Shown one piece after another: positions 8,963-18,200 of a stretch of 40,675 nucleotides of DNA. Location of the stretch: the NCBI GenBank assembly GCA_910586965.1, contig CAJUMF010000032.1:1-40675 (forward strand), written 5' to 3'. The position numbers and the translations under genes are program-made. The stretch is from an uncultured Dorea sp. (GTDB lineage: Bacteria > Bacillota > Clostridia > Lachnospirales > Lachnospiraceae). Within the stretch, counting starts at the first letter, position 1, and each line of letters begins with the position of its first letter. Under the pieces are notes generated by a model that saw only the letters and a program-made list of their open reading frames with translations, was not told the DNA's origin and did not search any database.

Positions 8963-9006
8963 AAAACCCCTGTAAACAGTACGAACATACCATTTACAAG
9001 GGTTTT
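8963..9006 (-). terminator. Terminator after tsf
   Basis: On the minus strand AAAACCC-T-TGTAAA pairs with TTTACA-G-GGGTTTT (one mismatch, long loop), and the right arm ends in a T-rich run (TTTTGT). It lies between the tsf stop and the ribosome site of the PHP gene, so the PHP gene needs read-through or its own promoter. Confidence 0.55.
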
Positions 9007-9023
9007 CATCATAATATCAGTCT

Positions 9024-9947
9024 CTAGTTCCCAGCCATCTGCGCTGCAACTTCCGCTGCAAAGTCTTCTTTCTTCTTCTCAATACCTTCACCTGTCTCAA
9101 AGCGGATGAATCTCTTAATACTAAGATTTGCGTCGTTCTCCTTCGCAACCTTCTCCACATACTTTCCTACGGTAAGGTCGCCGTCCTGAACGTATACCTG
9201 GTCTAACAGGCACACTTCTTTAAGCTCTTTGTTCAGACGTCCGATGATCATCTTCTCAATGATGTTGTCCGGCTTGTTCGGGTTCTCCTGCTTTGCCTGT
9301 GCAAGAAGAATCTCTTTCTCTTTGTCAAGGTAATCCTGGGATACCTCGTCGCGGGATACATACTTCGGCGTCATAGCCGCAATCTGCATCGCTACGTTTC
9401 TGAGGCACTTCTTCACCTCATCATTCACTACATCTGTATCAGCATCTACAAGCACGCCGATACGTCCGCCGCCATGGATATAGGATACGATACATCCGTC
9501 AGACTCTAACTTCTCGAATCTTCTGATGTTTAAGTTCTCGCCAATCCTTGCAATCTTAGCAACAAGGGCATCCTTCACTGTCTGGGATGAATCTGCAACC
9601 CAGCTCTCTGCAAGGAATGCATCCATGTCTGCGGAAGATGTCTCAAGAGCCTGTTTTACAACATTTGCAACAAACTCTTTGAACTCATCGTTCTTCGCCA
9701 CGAAATCTGTCTCTGAGTTAACTTCTACGATTGCCGCCTTCTTGTCATCAACAACATCAGCCATAACGATACCTTCTGCTGCGATTCTTCCGGCTTTCTT
9801 AACTGCCTTCGCCTCACCGTTCTTTCTTAAGAACTCTACGGCCTCGTCCATATTGCCGTTTGTCTCGTTAAGAGCCTTCTTGCAGTCCATCATGCCTGCG
9901 CCTGTCATCTCTCTTAACTCTTTTACCATACTAGCTGTAATTGCCAT
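9024..9947 (-). CDS. tsf: Elongation factor Ts
   Basis: EF-Ts recharges EF-Tu by exchanging GDP for GTP. The protein has 307 residues. The N-terminal UBA-like domain ITASMVKELREMTGAGMMDC and the family signature with TDFVAKNDEF are clear, followed by the two dimerisation subdomains. It follows rpsB by 25 bases, the conserved bacterial rpsB-tsf order, and so shares its promoter. The ATG at 9947 follows an AGGAGGAAAG ribosome site. Confidence 0.98.
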   Translation of the reverse strand: MAITASMVKELREMTGAGMMDCKKALNETNGNMDEAVEFLRKNGEAKAVKKAGRIAAEGIVMADVVDDKKAAIVEVNSETDFVAKNDEFKEFVANVVKQALETSSADMDAFLAESWVADSSQTVKDALVAKIARIGENLNIRRFEKLESDGCIVSYIHGGGRIGVLVDADTDVVNDEVKKCLRNVAMQIAAMTPKYVSRDEVSQDYLDKEKEILLAQAKQENPNKPDNIIEKMIIGRLNKELKEVCLLDQVYVQDGDLTVGKYVEKVAKENDANLSIKRFIRFETGEGIEKKKEDFAAEVAAQMAGN

Positions 9948-9972
9948 CTTTCTTTCCTCCTAAAATCGCTTC

Positions 9973-10719
9973 TTACTCTTCTGCAGCCTCTACTTCCTCT
10001 GCTGCCTCCTCATAATACGCCTCGTCGTCGCCTGTCATTCCCTGATTAGCCTCTACGACTGCATCAGCCATCTTGGAAACGATAAGTTTAACTGCACGGA
10101 TTGCGTCATCGTTGCCCGGGATTACATAGTCAAGCTCCTCCGGGTCACAGTTGGTATCAGCGATACCGATAAGAGTAATTCCAAGAGAATGTGCCTCCTG
10201 TACACAGATTCTCTCCTTCTTAGGATCAACTACAAAGATAGCGTCCGGAATCTTCTTCATATCTTTGATTCCGCCAAGGTTCTTCTCAAGCTTTTCCCAC
10301 TCTTTCCTAAGCTGGATAACTTCTTTTTTCGGAAGAACGTCGAAGGTTCCGTCCTCTGACATTCTCTCAATATCCTTAAGACGGGCGATTCTGCTCTTGA
10401 TCGTCTTAAAGTTTGTCAGCATACCGCCCAACCATCTCTCATTCACATAATACATACCGCAGCGCTCAGCCTCAGTCTTGATTGCATCCTGTGCCTGCTT
10501 TTTTGTACCTACAAACAAAATGGTGCCGCCTTCTGCTGCCACATCAGCTACTGCCTGATATGCCTCATCTACCTTTCCTACAGATTTCTGTAAGTCAATG
10601 ATGTAGATGCCATTCCTCTCTGTATAAATGTACGGAGCCATCTTAGGATTCCATCTTCTTGTCTGATGTCCGAAATGAACACCTGCTTCTAAAAGTTGTT
10701 TCATTGAAATAACGCTCAT
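9973..10719 (-). CDS. rpsB: 30S ribosomal protein S2
   Basis: The 248-residue product contains VISMKQLLEAGVHFGHQTRR at its start, the hallmark of S2, then NERWLGGMLTNFKTI and the VDPKKE region. The C-terminal tail is acidic (poly-Glu/Ala), as is common in Clostridia. I start at the ATG of 10719 because GGAGGGAAATAAT precedes it and the product then begins like other S2 proteins. The frame upstream to 10734 only adds the ribosome site. A structured leader and a promoter lie upstream. Confidence 0.98.
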   Translation of the reverse strand: MSVISMKQLLEAGVHFGHQTRRWNPKMAPYIYTERNGIYIIDLQKSVGKVDEAYQAVADVAAEGGTILFVGTKKQAQDAIKTEAERCGMYYVNERWLGGMLTNFKTIKSRIARLKDIERMSEDGTFDVLPKKEVIQLRKEWEKLEKNLGGIKDMKKIPDAIFVVDPKKERICVQEAHSLGITLIGIADTNCDPEELDYVIPGNDDAIRAVKLIVSKMADAVVEANQGMTGDDEAYYEEAAEEVEAAEE

Positions 10720-10734
10720 ATTATTTCCCTCCAC

Positions 10735-10827
10735 TTGGTTTTACTTCCGCATAGATATAAGCCTTCGAAACTAGTTGAATCATAAACCAGCACCACTCTC
10801 GGGCAAACTATACGTGTTTATTGTAAC
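10735..10827 (-). promoter_or_regulatory. Possible S2-type (rpsB) leader RNA
   Basis: The predicted transcription start near 10827 leaves a leader of about 108 bases before rpsB. It contains pairable segments such as GGTTT near 10785 with AAACC near 10740. Autoregulatory rpsB leaders are known in many bacteria. I see folding potential but cannot show a match to a described motif. Confidence 0.4.
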
Positions 10828-10833
10828 AGAACT

Positions 10834-10862
10834 ATGATAGCACAGTCGTCCACTAATTTCAA
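10834..10862 (-). promoter_or_regulatory. rpsB-tsf promoter
   Basis: On the minus strand TTGAAA (10857-10862) and TATCAT (10834-10839) have a 17-base spacer. Confidence 0.65.
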
Positions 10863-10885
10863 CACCTTTCAAGAAAATTGCTGCC

Positions 10886-10912
10886 AAAAAGACAGGCCAT
10901 CTCTGACCTGCC
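10886..10912 (-). terminator. Terminator of the first NlpC/P60 gene
   Basis: Minus-strand GGCAGGTC and GGCCTGTC pair over 8 bp (two G-U pairs) with a 6-base loop, followed by TTTTT (10886-10890). It sits 18 bases after the stop. Confidence 0.75.
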
Positions 10913-10930
10913 CTTTAAATCTATATTCAC

Positions 10931-12265
10931 TTACCAGTATCTTCTTACAGCCAGAACAGTTCGATAGTTCGCCGGGGAAGTAATTTTAATCCCTCCTCTG
11001 GGATAAGGTGCACTGTTAGATGCATGGACAATTTTATTATTCCCGATATAGATGCCCACATGTCCGCTGTAACAGATCACATCTCCCGGCATCCTGTCTG
11101 CGTAGCTTACAGATTTCCCGCCGCTTCGAATTGCGCCTGATGTTCTCGGTGTTGAGATACCAAATTTTTTATGTATCTGCTGAACAAATCCCGAACAATC
11201 GATTCCGTTTGTCAGGCTTGTGCCTCCGTACACATATTTATTACCAATATAGTTGCAGCCCATATCCGCAATCTGTTGGCCTAAAGCTGCATTGCCCGGC
11301 TTTGCCGCAGGGACGTTATCCGTCTTATCGTCCTGCTTATCACCGTCGTCGTCTTGATCGTCCTTGGCATCATCCTTGCCGCCTTCTTGATCAGTATCAT
11401 TCTCTGACGGTTTGGATGGCTTCGGCTTAGATTCTTCTTTTTGACCCTCATCTTTCTTATCGTCTGATGTATCCGACGGTTTTGAACTTGCTTGATCATC
11501 CTTAGACGCATCGTCTTCTTTCTGCTGTGAGTCTTCCTGTGCCTGTTGTTCTGCCGCAGCCGCCGCTGCTTCTTCGGCTTCCTGCTGCTGTCGCGCTGCC
11601 GCTTCGGCTTCCTCCGCAGCTCTCTGTTCTGCTTCGATTCGTCTCAGTTCTTCCGCCGCTGCTTCTTTCGCCTGCACAAGCTGACTGTCAAAATCTTCAA
11701 TCTGGCTTCTCATCTGAGTCAATGTAGTCTCAAGATTCTCCTTCTGCACTACCATCTCGTCTGACAATGCCTGCATTTCCGCCTGGCCCTCTTCCAGATT
11801 ATCTTTTAACTCTGCGACTTCATTCTTTGTCTCAACATACTCATCCAGCATCTTACGATCATAGTCGTGTACCTTCTGTACATACTCTGCTTTACTAACC
11901 AAGTCTGCATAAGACTCTGCACGAATAAGCGCGGAAAGAAACCCTGCGTTCCCTTCTTCGTACATATACTTAATACGAAGCTTCATATCTTCATACTGCT
12001 GCTTTTCTTTTGCCTCTGCATCCTTAAGGTCGGTCTCTGCATCGCCAATTCTCTTTTCCTGTGTCTGCATATCCTTTTGTAATGCATCGTAATCTACAAG
12101 AAGGCCTACCAGTTCATTGTTGACATTGTTCGCCTGTGCCTCTGCCTGACTTTTCTTTTGTTCGAGCGACTTTACATCGTCCTGAGGTGTAGCCAGAACA
12201 GGCGTCACAATTAAAGAACTCATCACGAACGTCGTAATGAGTGTCTGTAAGAAACGTCTTTTCAT
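10931..12265 (-). CDS. Secreted coiled-coil NlpC/P60 (C40) peptidoglycan hydrolase
   Basis: This 444-residue exported protein probably cleaves peptide stems in the cell wall. It has a signal peptide (MKRRFLQTLITTFVMSSLIV, cleavage after an Ala). A long coiled coil of PcsB/CwlO type follows (about residues 28-225, including KEKQQYEDMKLRIKYMYEEG). Then comes a low-complexity linker rich in Asp, Lys, Ser and Gln (about 225-325) and a C-terminal NlpC/P60 domain. The catalytic Cys is in IDCSGF, the His in SGHVGIYIG and the third polar residue near IVHASN. The start at 12265 has GGTGAAG upstream and gives a better signal peptide than the GTG/ATG further up. It is a tandem paralogue of the next gene. 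Confidence 0.9.
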   Translation of the reverse strand: MKRRFLQTLITTFVMSSLIVTPVLATPQDDVKSLEQKKSQAEAQANNVNNELVGLLVDYDALQKDMQTQEKRIGDAETDLKDAEAKEKQQYEDMKLRIKYMYEEGNAGFLSALIRAESYADLVSKAEYVQKVHDYDRKMLDEYVETKNEVAELKDNLEEGQAEMQALSDEMVVQKENLETTLTQMRSQIEDFDSQLVQAKEAAAEELRRIEAEQRAAEEAEAAARQQQEAEEAAAAAAEQQAQEDSQQKEDDASKDDQASSKPSDTSDDKKDEGQKEESKPKPSKPSENDTDQEGGKDDAKDDQDDDGDKQDDKTDNVPAAKPGNAALGQQIADMGCNYIGNKYVYGGTSLTNGIDCSGFVQQIHKKFGISTPRTSGAIRSGGKSVSYADRMPGDVICYSGHVGIYIGNNKIVHASNSAPYPRGGIKITSPANYRTVLAVRRYW

Positions 12266-12407
12266 ATCTTCACCCATCCTATTAATTATACTGTTATCTT
12301 GTTATACGCCCCCGCATACTCAAAGACAGGATACTACATTTTTTATTCTTTTTCAATGTTTTTACCCGAATTTCCAAAAAATTCAAAATCAGGCAATAGT
12401 TTTTTAA

Positions 12408-12434
12408 TAAAAAATGGACGGTATCACTACCGCC
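12408..12434 (-). terminator. Terminator of the second NlpC/P60 gene
   Basis: Minus-strand GGGCGGTA-GTGA-TACCGTCC forms an 8-bp stem (one G-U) followed by ATTTTTTATT. It starts 6 bases after the stop at 12441, so the two P60 genes are separate transcription units. Confidence 0.85.
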
Positions 12435-12440
12435 CAAAGT

Positions 12441-13616
12441 CTACCAATACCTTCTATACCATGCCGCTCCACCGCGAACACTGGAAACACTGGCAATCTT
12501 AACAACATCTCCCGTACGCGGCGCATGTATCATCTTGCCGCCTCCTATGTAGATGCCGACATGTCCCGCATAACATACTACATCTCCCGGCTGGGGACTG
12601 GAAACACTCTTTCCGCCGCTTCCCTGTGAACCTGATGAATGTCCAAGGCTGATTCCTGCCGCACGATGACAATACATCACAAGACCTGAACAGTCAAATC
12701 CGGACGGACTCGCTCCTCCATAAACATACGGCACATTAAGCTGTCCGTAAGCCGCACTGACGATTGCACTCGCTGCAGCAGCTCCGCCTCCTGATGAAGT
12801 ATCATTATTGCCGCTGTTGTCTTCTCTCGGGGTATCTGTATCATCACTCCTGCTTCCGGATGTCTCATTTCCACTGCTTTCGTCGCCGCTAACTGTACCG
12901 CTGTTCCCATTGTTGTCAGACACAGCACCGCCGCCTGCCTGCATCTCTTTTTCTTTGGCCTTGCGCTCCTCTTCCTCGCGACGGGCTCTTTCTTCTTCCT
13001 CCGCCTTTCGCGCCGCCTCTGCCACTGCTTCCTGCAACTGCAGATCCAAATCTGCAACTTCTGCACGCTTTGAGACAATCATATCGTTCAGCTCATCTTC
13101 TTTTGTCTCATATTCTGTCTGCATACCTTCCATATCTTTTTTTTCTTTTTCAAGCTTCGTCTTAAGAGTTGTAACCTTTTCCTTGGTTTCAATATACTCA
13201 TTCAACTTCTGCCTGTCATATGCATGAACTTTCTGTACGTATTCCGCCTTATTCATAAGGTCAGAAAAATCCTTTGCACTCATCAGTGCCTCAAGAGCAC
13301 TTGCATCTCCCTGCTCGTACATATATCTGATACGAAGCTTCATATCTTCATACTGCTGCTTTTCCTGCTCCTTCGCATCACCGAGCTCAACAGTTACCGT
13401 ATCAATCTCTTTGCTTGTCTTGATCAAGTCTCTCTCAAGCTTGTCTATCTTACCGATAATCTTAGTGAGCTGAGCTTTCAAGGAACTCACTTCTCCCTGT
13501 GCAGATTCTTTACTCTTCTTTAGTTCATCCACTGTTGTAGGTGCAGCCGAAACAGGCATAACAATCAATGAACCTGCTATTACAGCGGTCAATACCCTTG
13601 TCCCAAATCTTTTCAT
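12441..13616 (-). CDS. Secreted coiled-coil NlpC/P60 (C40) peptidoglycan hydrolase, paralogue
   Basis: This 391-residue paralogue of the preceding P60 gene has a signal peptide (MKRFGTRVLTAVIAGSLIV, cut near VSAAP) and a coiled coil (about 27-215). Both proteins share the QQYEDMKLRIRYMYE segment and a nearby AEYVQKVHAYDR block. A Gly/Ser/Asn-rich linker (about 225-275) precedes a C-terminal C40 domain. Catalytic Cys lies in FDCSGLV and His in AGHVGIYIGGG with HAPRTGD behind. The linker differs completely from the neighbour (neutral Gly/Ser versus highly charged), so the two may act at different wall depths. Ribosome site GAGGA lies 10 bases before the ATG, and a strong promoter is upstream. 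Confidence 0.92.
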   Translation of the reverse strand: MKRFGTRVLTAVIAGSLIVMPVSAAPTTVDELKKSKESAQGEVSSLKAQLTKIIGKIDKLERDLIKTSKEIDTVTVELGDAKEQEKQQYEDMKLRIRYMYEQGDASALEALMSAKDFSDLMNKAEYVQKVHAYDRQKLNEYIETKEKVTTLKTKLEKEKKDMEGMQTEYETKEDELNDMIVSKRAEVADLDLQLQEAVAEAARKAEEEERARREEEERKAKEKEMQAGGGAVSDNNGNSGTVSGDESSGNETSGSRSDDTDTPREDNSGNNDTSSGGGAAAASAIVSAAYGQLNVPYVYGGASPSGFDCSGLVMYCHRAAGISLGHSSGSQGSGGKSVSSPQPGDVVCYAGHVGIYIGGGKMIHAPRTGDVVKIASVSSVRGGAAWYRRYW

Positions 13617-13674
13617 TATAAAATCATCCTCAAAATATGTATTCTATGGACGCAAAACACCCATATCTGGTATG

Positions 13675-13703
13675 ATTATAACTCTTTCAATTTATTTTTG
13701 CAA
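13675..13703 (-). promoter_or_regulatory. Promoter of the second NlpC/P60 gene
   Basis: Minus-strand TTGCAA (13698-13703) and consensus TATAAT (13675-13680) are separated by 17 bases, giving a leader of about 52 bases. Confidence 0.75.
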
Positions 13704-13758
13704 TATCTTTATCACATATTTTATTGTGTTTTTTTGTAACAGTCCTGATACACAATGT

Positions 13759-15258
13759 CTACTGTATATCCAGATTTGTATATCCCATCAGGCTGATATC
13801 CACTTCCCTCGCCACTTCGCGCCCTTCCCGGATTGCCCATACCACCAATGACTGTCCTCGGTGCATATCTCCTGCTGCAAATACATTTTTCACATTTGTA
13901 CAATATTTCCCTTCCTGCGTCGCTACATTTGTTCTTTCATTTACAGCGACGCCGAAAGCGTCTGTTACATACTTTTCGCTTCCAAGGAAGCCTGCCGCGA
14001 TCAGGACCAGATCAACTTCCACTGTATATTCGCTTCCGGCAATCTCTGCCATCACCATGCGGCCGCTTTTTTCATCCTTTTTCGGCTCCAGTTTCACTAG
14101 TGTCGCCTTACAGACATTATTGTTCTTATCCTTATGAAATTCTTTTACCGTCGTCTGGTATACCCTCGGATCGTGGCCGAACACTGCCGCTGCCTCCTCC
14201 TGACCATAATCTGTCTTACAGACTCTCGGCCATTCCGGCCACGGATTCAATTCCGTCCTTTCATCCGGCGCTTTCGGCATCATCTCAAGCTGGAGCACCG
14301 ATTTTGCCCCATGCCGCATAGAGGTACCCACACAGTCATTCCCTGTATCTCCGCCTCCGATGACCATTACTTTTTTCCCTTTCGCGGATATATAAGTGCC
14401 GTCCTTTAGCTTCATATCATTCGCCCAAAGAGCTTTTGTCGTAGATTTCAAAAAGTCCACTGCAAAGCAGATTCCTCCGGCATCTCTTCCTGCTGCTTTA
14501 ATATCCCTAGGTTTCGATGCCCCGCAGCAAAGAATCACCCTGTCAAACTCTTTTATAATAGAAGAAACCTTTTTCTCTTTTCCCACATTGCAGTTTGTCA
14601 CAAAAGTAATTCCTTCTTCTTCCATTATCCGAACCTTGCGGTCGATAATCTGTTTTTCCAACTTCATATTCGGGATTCCATAGCGCAAAAGCCCTCCAAC
14701 CTTATCTTCTCGTTCAAAGACAGTCACACTATGCCCCCTCCGGTTTAACAGGTCTGCTGCCGCTAACCCGGAAGGACCCGAGCCAATGACAGCCACCTTC
14801 TTCCCTGTCCGCACCTTTACAGGCTTTGCAGCAGCGTAGCCTTTTTCATAAGCATTTTCAATAATTCCGTATTCATTGGCTTTTGTAGATACCGCATCTC
14901 CATTAAGACTGCAGGTACATGCCGCCTCACAGAGCGCCGGACACACTCTGGAAGTAAATTCCGGAAAATTATTTGTCTTTTTCAGCCTGAAATATGCCTC
15001 TTCCCAATTGCCATGATAAATCAGGTCATTCCACTCCGGCACCAGATTGTGCAGCGGACAGCCGCTTGTCATTCCCATGATCGTCTGACCGGATTGGCAG
15101 AACGGTACACCGCAGGACATACACCGCGCACCCTGGCGCTGCTGCTCTTCTTTCAAAAGAGGTGTGTGAAATTCCTGAAAATGCTTAATTCTTGATTTGG
15201 GCATCTCCGCCTTTTTATCCTGCCTTACGTAATCCATAAATCCTGTTGCTTTTCCCAT
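13759..15258 (-). CDS. gltD: Glutamate synthase [NADPH] small subunit
   Basis: The 499-residue subunit oxidises NADPH and passes electrons through FAD and 4Fe-4S clusters to the large subunit. Visible features are the cluster cysteines in CMSCGVPFCQSG and the CPLHNLVPEWNDL segment, the FAD-binding VIGSGPSGLAAADLLNRRGH, the NADPH-binding VMVIGGGDTGNDC, and the C-terminal FAD contact AAGDMHRGQSLVVWAIREGR. I use the ATG at 15256-15258, 8 bases after GGAGG; the GTG at 15267 overlaps the ribosome site. It follows gltB by 12 bases and belongs to the same operon. Confidence 0.97.
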   Translation of the reverse strand: MGKATGFMDYVRQDKKAEMPKSRIKHFQEFHTPLLKEEQQRQGARCMSCGVPFCQSGQTIMGMTSGCPLHNLVPEWNDLIYHGNWEEAYFRLKKTNNFPEFTSRVCPALCEAACTCSLNGDAVSTKANEYGIIENAYEKGYAAAKPVKVRTGKKVAVIGSGPSGLAAADLLNRRGHSVTVFEREDKVGGLLRYGIPNMKLEKQIIDRKVRIMEEEGITFVTNCNVGKEKKVSSIIKEFDRVILCCGASKPRDIKAAGRDAGGICFAVDFLKSTTKALWANDMKLKDGTYISAKGKKVMVIGGGDTGNDCVGTSMRHGAKSVLQLEMMPKAPDERTELNPWPEWPRVCKTDYGQEEAAAVFGHDPRVYQTTVKEFHKDKNNNVCKATLVKLEPKKDEKSGRMVMAEIAGSEYTVEVDLVLIAAGFLGSEKYVTDAFGVAVNERTNVATQEGKYCTNVKNVFAAGDMHRGQSLVVWAIREGREVAREVDISLMGYTNLDIQ

Positions 15259-15270
15259 CTCACTCACCTC

Positions 15271-18200
15271 CTATAATTTTTCTTCCTTTATCTCATAAAA
15301 TGCTTCTATTTTTGCCTGCTCGCTGCTCATTCCCTGCTCCTCCATCTGAAGGATCCTCGTCATCATCTTTTCATAATCCATCGGTATGATCTTTTTAAAC
15401 TTCGGCAGATATTCTGTAAAATGGTTTAAAATCTGTTTTCCGACTTCGGAGTCCGTACACGCTGTATGCTCCTCGATCATACTTTTCAGTTCATTCACAT
15501 CATACTTAGACGTCACCTTCTGTAAAAGCACCATCTGCTTATTCACATTCTGATATAGACTGCTGTCCTCATCCAGCACGTAAGCAACTCCTCCGCTCAT
15601 TCCTGCCGCAAAGTTTTTCCCGGTCTTTCCTAATATTGCTACACATCCTCCTGTCATGTACTCGCACCCATGATCACCCACACCTTCCACTACAGCCGTT
15701 GCACCGGAATTCCGGACCGCAAAACGTTCACCTGCAACACCGTTGACAAACGCTTTGCCGCTTGTAGCTCCATAAAGTGCTACATTTCCGATAATAATGT
15801 TCTCATCATGCTTATACTTCACACCCTTCGGAGGATAGACGATCAGTTTGCCGCCGGACAGCCCTTTTCCAAAATAATCATTGCTGTCTCCTACAAGCTC
15901 CAATGTAAGTCCTTTGGGTATAAATGCGCCGAAAGACTGCCCTCCTGCACCTTTACACTTCACCGTATAACTGTCCTCATCAAGCCCCTCCGGATACCGC
16001 CTTGTAATCTCCGATCCAAAGATTGTCCCGAAAGTCCGATTCGTATTGCTTACATCCACCTCAATACTCTTCTTCTGCTTTTTTTCCAATGCCGGGAGAA
16101 GCTTTCTCACAAGAACTTTCTCATCCAAAGTCTTTTCAAGCTCAAAATCAAACACTTTTTTCGGATTGAACGTCATCGGCACTTTTGTTCCCTCATATGG
16201 ATTGTAAAGGATCTGGGACAGATCCAACGCTGCCGCCCGGTTTGAAAGTGGCTTCTCTTTCACCTTCAAAAGATCCGTCCTTCCTACCAACTCGTCAATC
16301 GTGCGGACGCCAAGCCGCGCCATATGCTCTCTCAGATCTTCCGCAATAAATCTCATAAAATTCACCACATATTCCGGCTTTCCTGTAAATCTCTTACGAA
16401 GCTTCGGATTCTGAGTGGCTACGCCTACCGGACATGTATCAAGGTTGCAGACCCGCATCATCACACATCCCATCGTAACCAGAGGAGCCGTAGCAAAGCC
16501 GAATTCTTCCGCACCGAGAATGGCAGCGATGGCCACATCACGCCCGTTCATCAGCTTACCATCCGTCTCAATTCTCACCCGCTCCCTCAGTCCATTTTGA
16601 ATCAACGTCTGATGAGTCTCTGCAAGGCCAAGTTCCCACGGAAGCCCGGCATTATGTATAGAGCTTTTCGGCGCTGCGCCTGTCCCACCATCATAGCCAG
16701 AGATCAATATCAATCCTGCTCCTGCCTTTGCCACACCGGCAGCCACTGTACCCACACCGGCCTCAGAGACTAGCTTTACGGAAATACGGGCATCTTTATT
16801 GGCATTCTTGCAATCATAGATAAGCTGCGCCAAATCTTCAATCGAGTAGATATCATGATGGGGCGGCGGTGATATAAGACTCACTCCAGGTGTAGAATGC
16901 CTGGTCTTTGCAATCCAGGGATACACCTTTCCCCCCGGGAGATGGCCGCCCTCACCAGGCTTAGCTCCCTGTGCCATCTTGATCTGAATCTCCCTGGCAC
17001 TCACAAGATATCTTGATGTAACACCGAAACGCCCGGACGCCACCTGCTTGATGGCAGAGCAGCGATTGGTGCCAAGACGGTCTATCTCCTCTCCGCCCTC
17101 TCCACTGTTAGACTTTCCGTGGAGCTGGTTCATAGCAATTGCCAAAGTCTCATGAGCTTCCTTCGAAATCGATCCATAAGACATAGCACCGGTCTTAAAC
17201 CTAGTAACAATAGCATCCACACTCTCAACTTCGTCAATCGGAACTCCTTTTGAAGGATAATTAAACGCAAGCTGTCCTCTGAGATTAATATGCGCTCCTT
17301 CCGCATTCACCATATCCGTGTACTGCTTGAATAATCCGTAGTCCCCCCGTCTTGTCGCCTGCTGGAGCATATGGATCGTCTGTGGGTTATAAAGATGTTT
17401 CTCACCGCCGCTCTTAGACTTATGCTGTCCTACACTGTTAAGGGAGAGATCAACTTCAAGACCCAGCGGATCAAACGCTTCAGAATGTTTCGCCACATAG
17501 TCTTCTGCAATTTCTTCAATTCCAATACCTCCCACACAGCTTACTGTGTCTGTAAAATATTTCTGTATAAATGTCTCCTTAAGACCAATCGCCTCGAAAA
17601 TTTTAGCTCCCTGATAGGATTGGATCGTAGAGATCCCCATCTTAGAAGCAATCTTCACGATACCGCCAAGAACCGCATGGTTATAATCATCAACAGCCGC
17701 ATAGAAATCTTTCTGTAACACATTTGTATCAATCAACTGACGGATAGTCTCATGAGCAAGATACGGATTGACTGCGCAAGCCCCATAGCCTAACAGAGTC
17801 GCAAAATGATGTACCTCCCTGGGCTCTCCTGTCTCCAGAATGATTGCTACGGATGTTCTCTTCTTTGTGCGCACCAAATGCTGCTGCAGTCCGGATAATG
17901 CAAGCAGGGAAGGCATTGCCACGTGATATTCGTCCACACCTCTGTCAGACAGGATCAATATATTGGCCCCGCCCCGTATTGCACGGTCCACTTCAACAAA
18001 CAGATAATCTATCGCTTTCTCAAGACCTGAATTTTTATAGTATACGATAGGGATTTCCGCTACTTTAAACCCTTCTGCCTTCATATTTTTAATCTTCAGC
18101 AAGTCCGTATTCGTAAGGATCGGATTGTCAACTTTCAGCATCTTGCAGTTTTCCGCCTTTTCCTCCAAAAGATTCCCATCTTCCCCGATATAGACCGTCG

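Noticed and set aside
11020..11727. Plus-strand frames across the first NlpC/P60 gene
   Set aside because: They are antisense shadows of its repetitive linker and coiled coil; composition is not protein-like.
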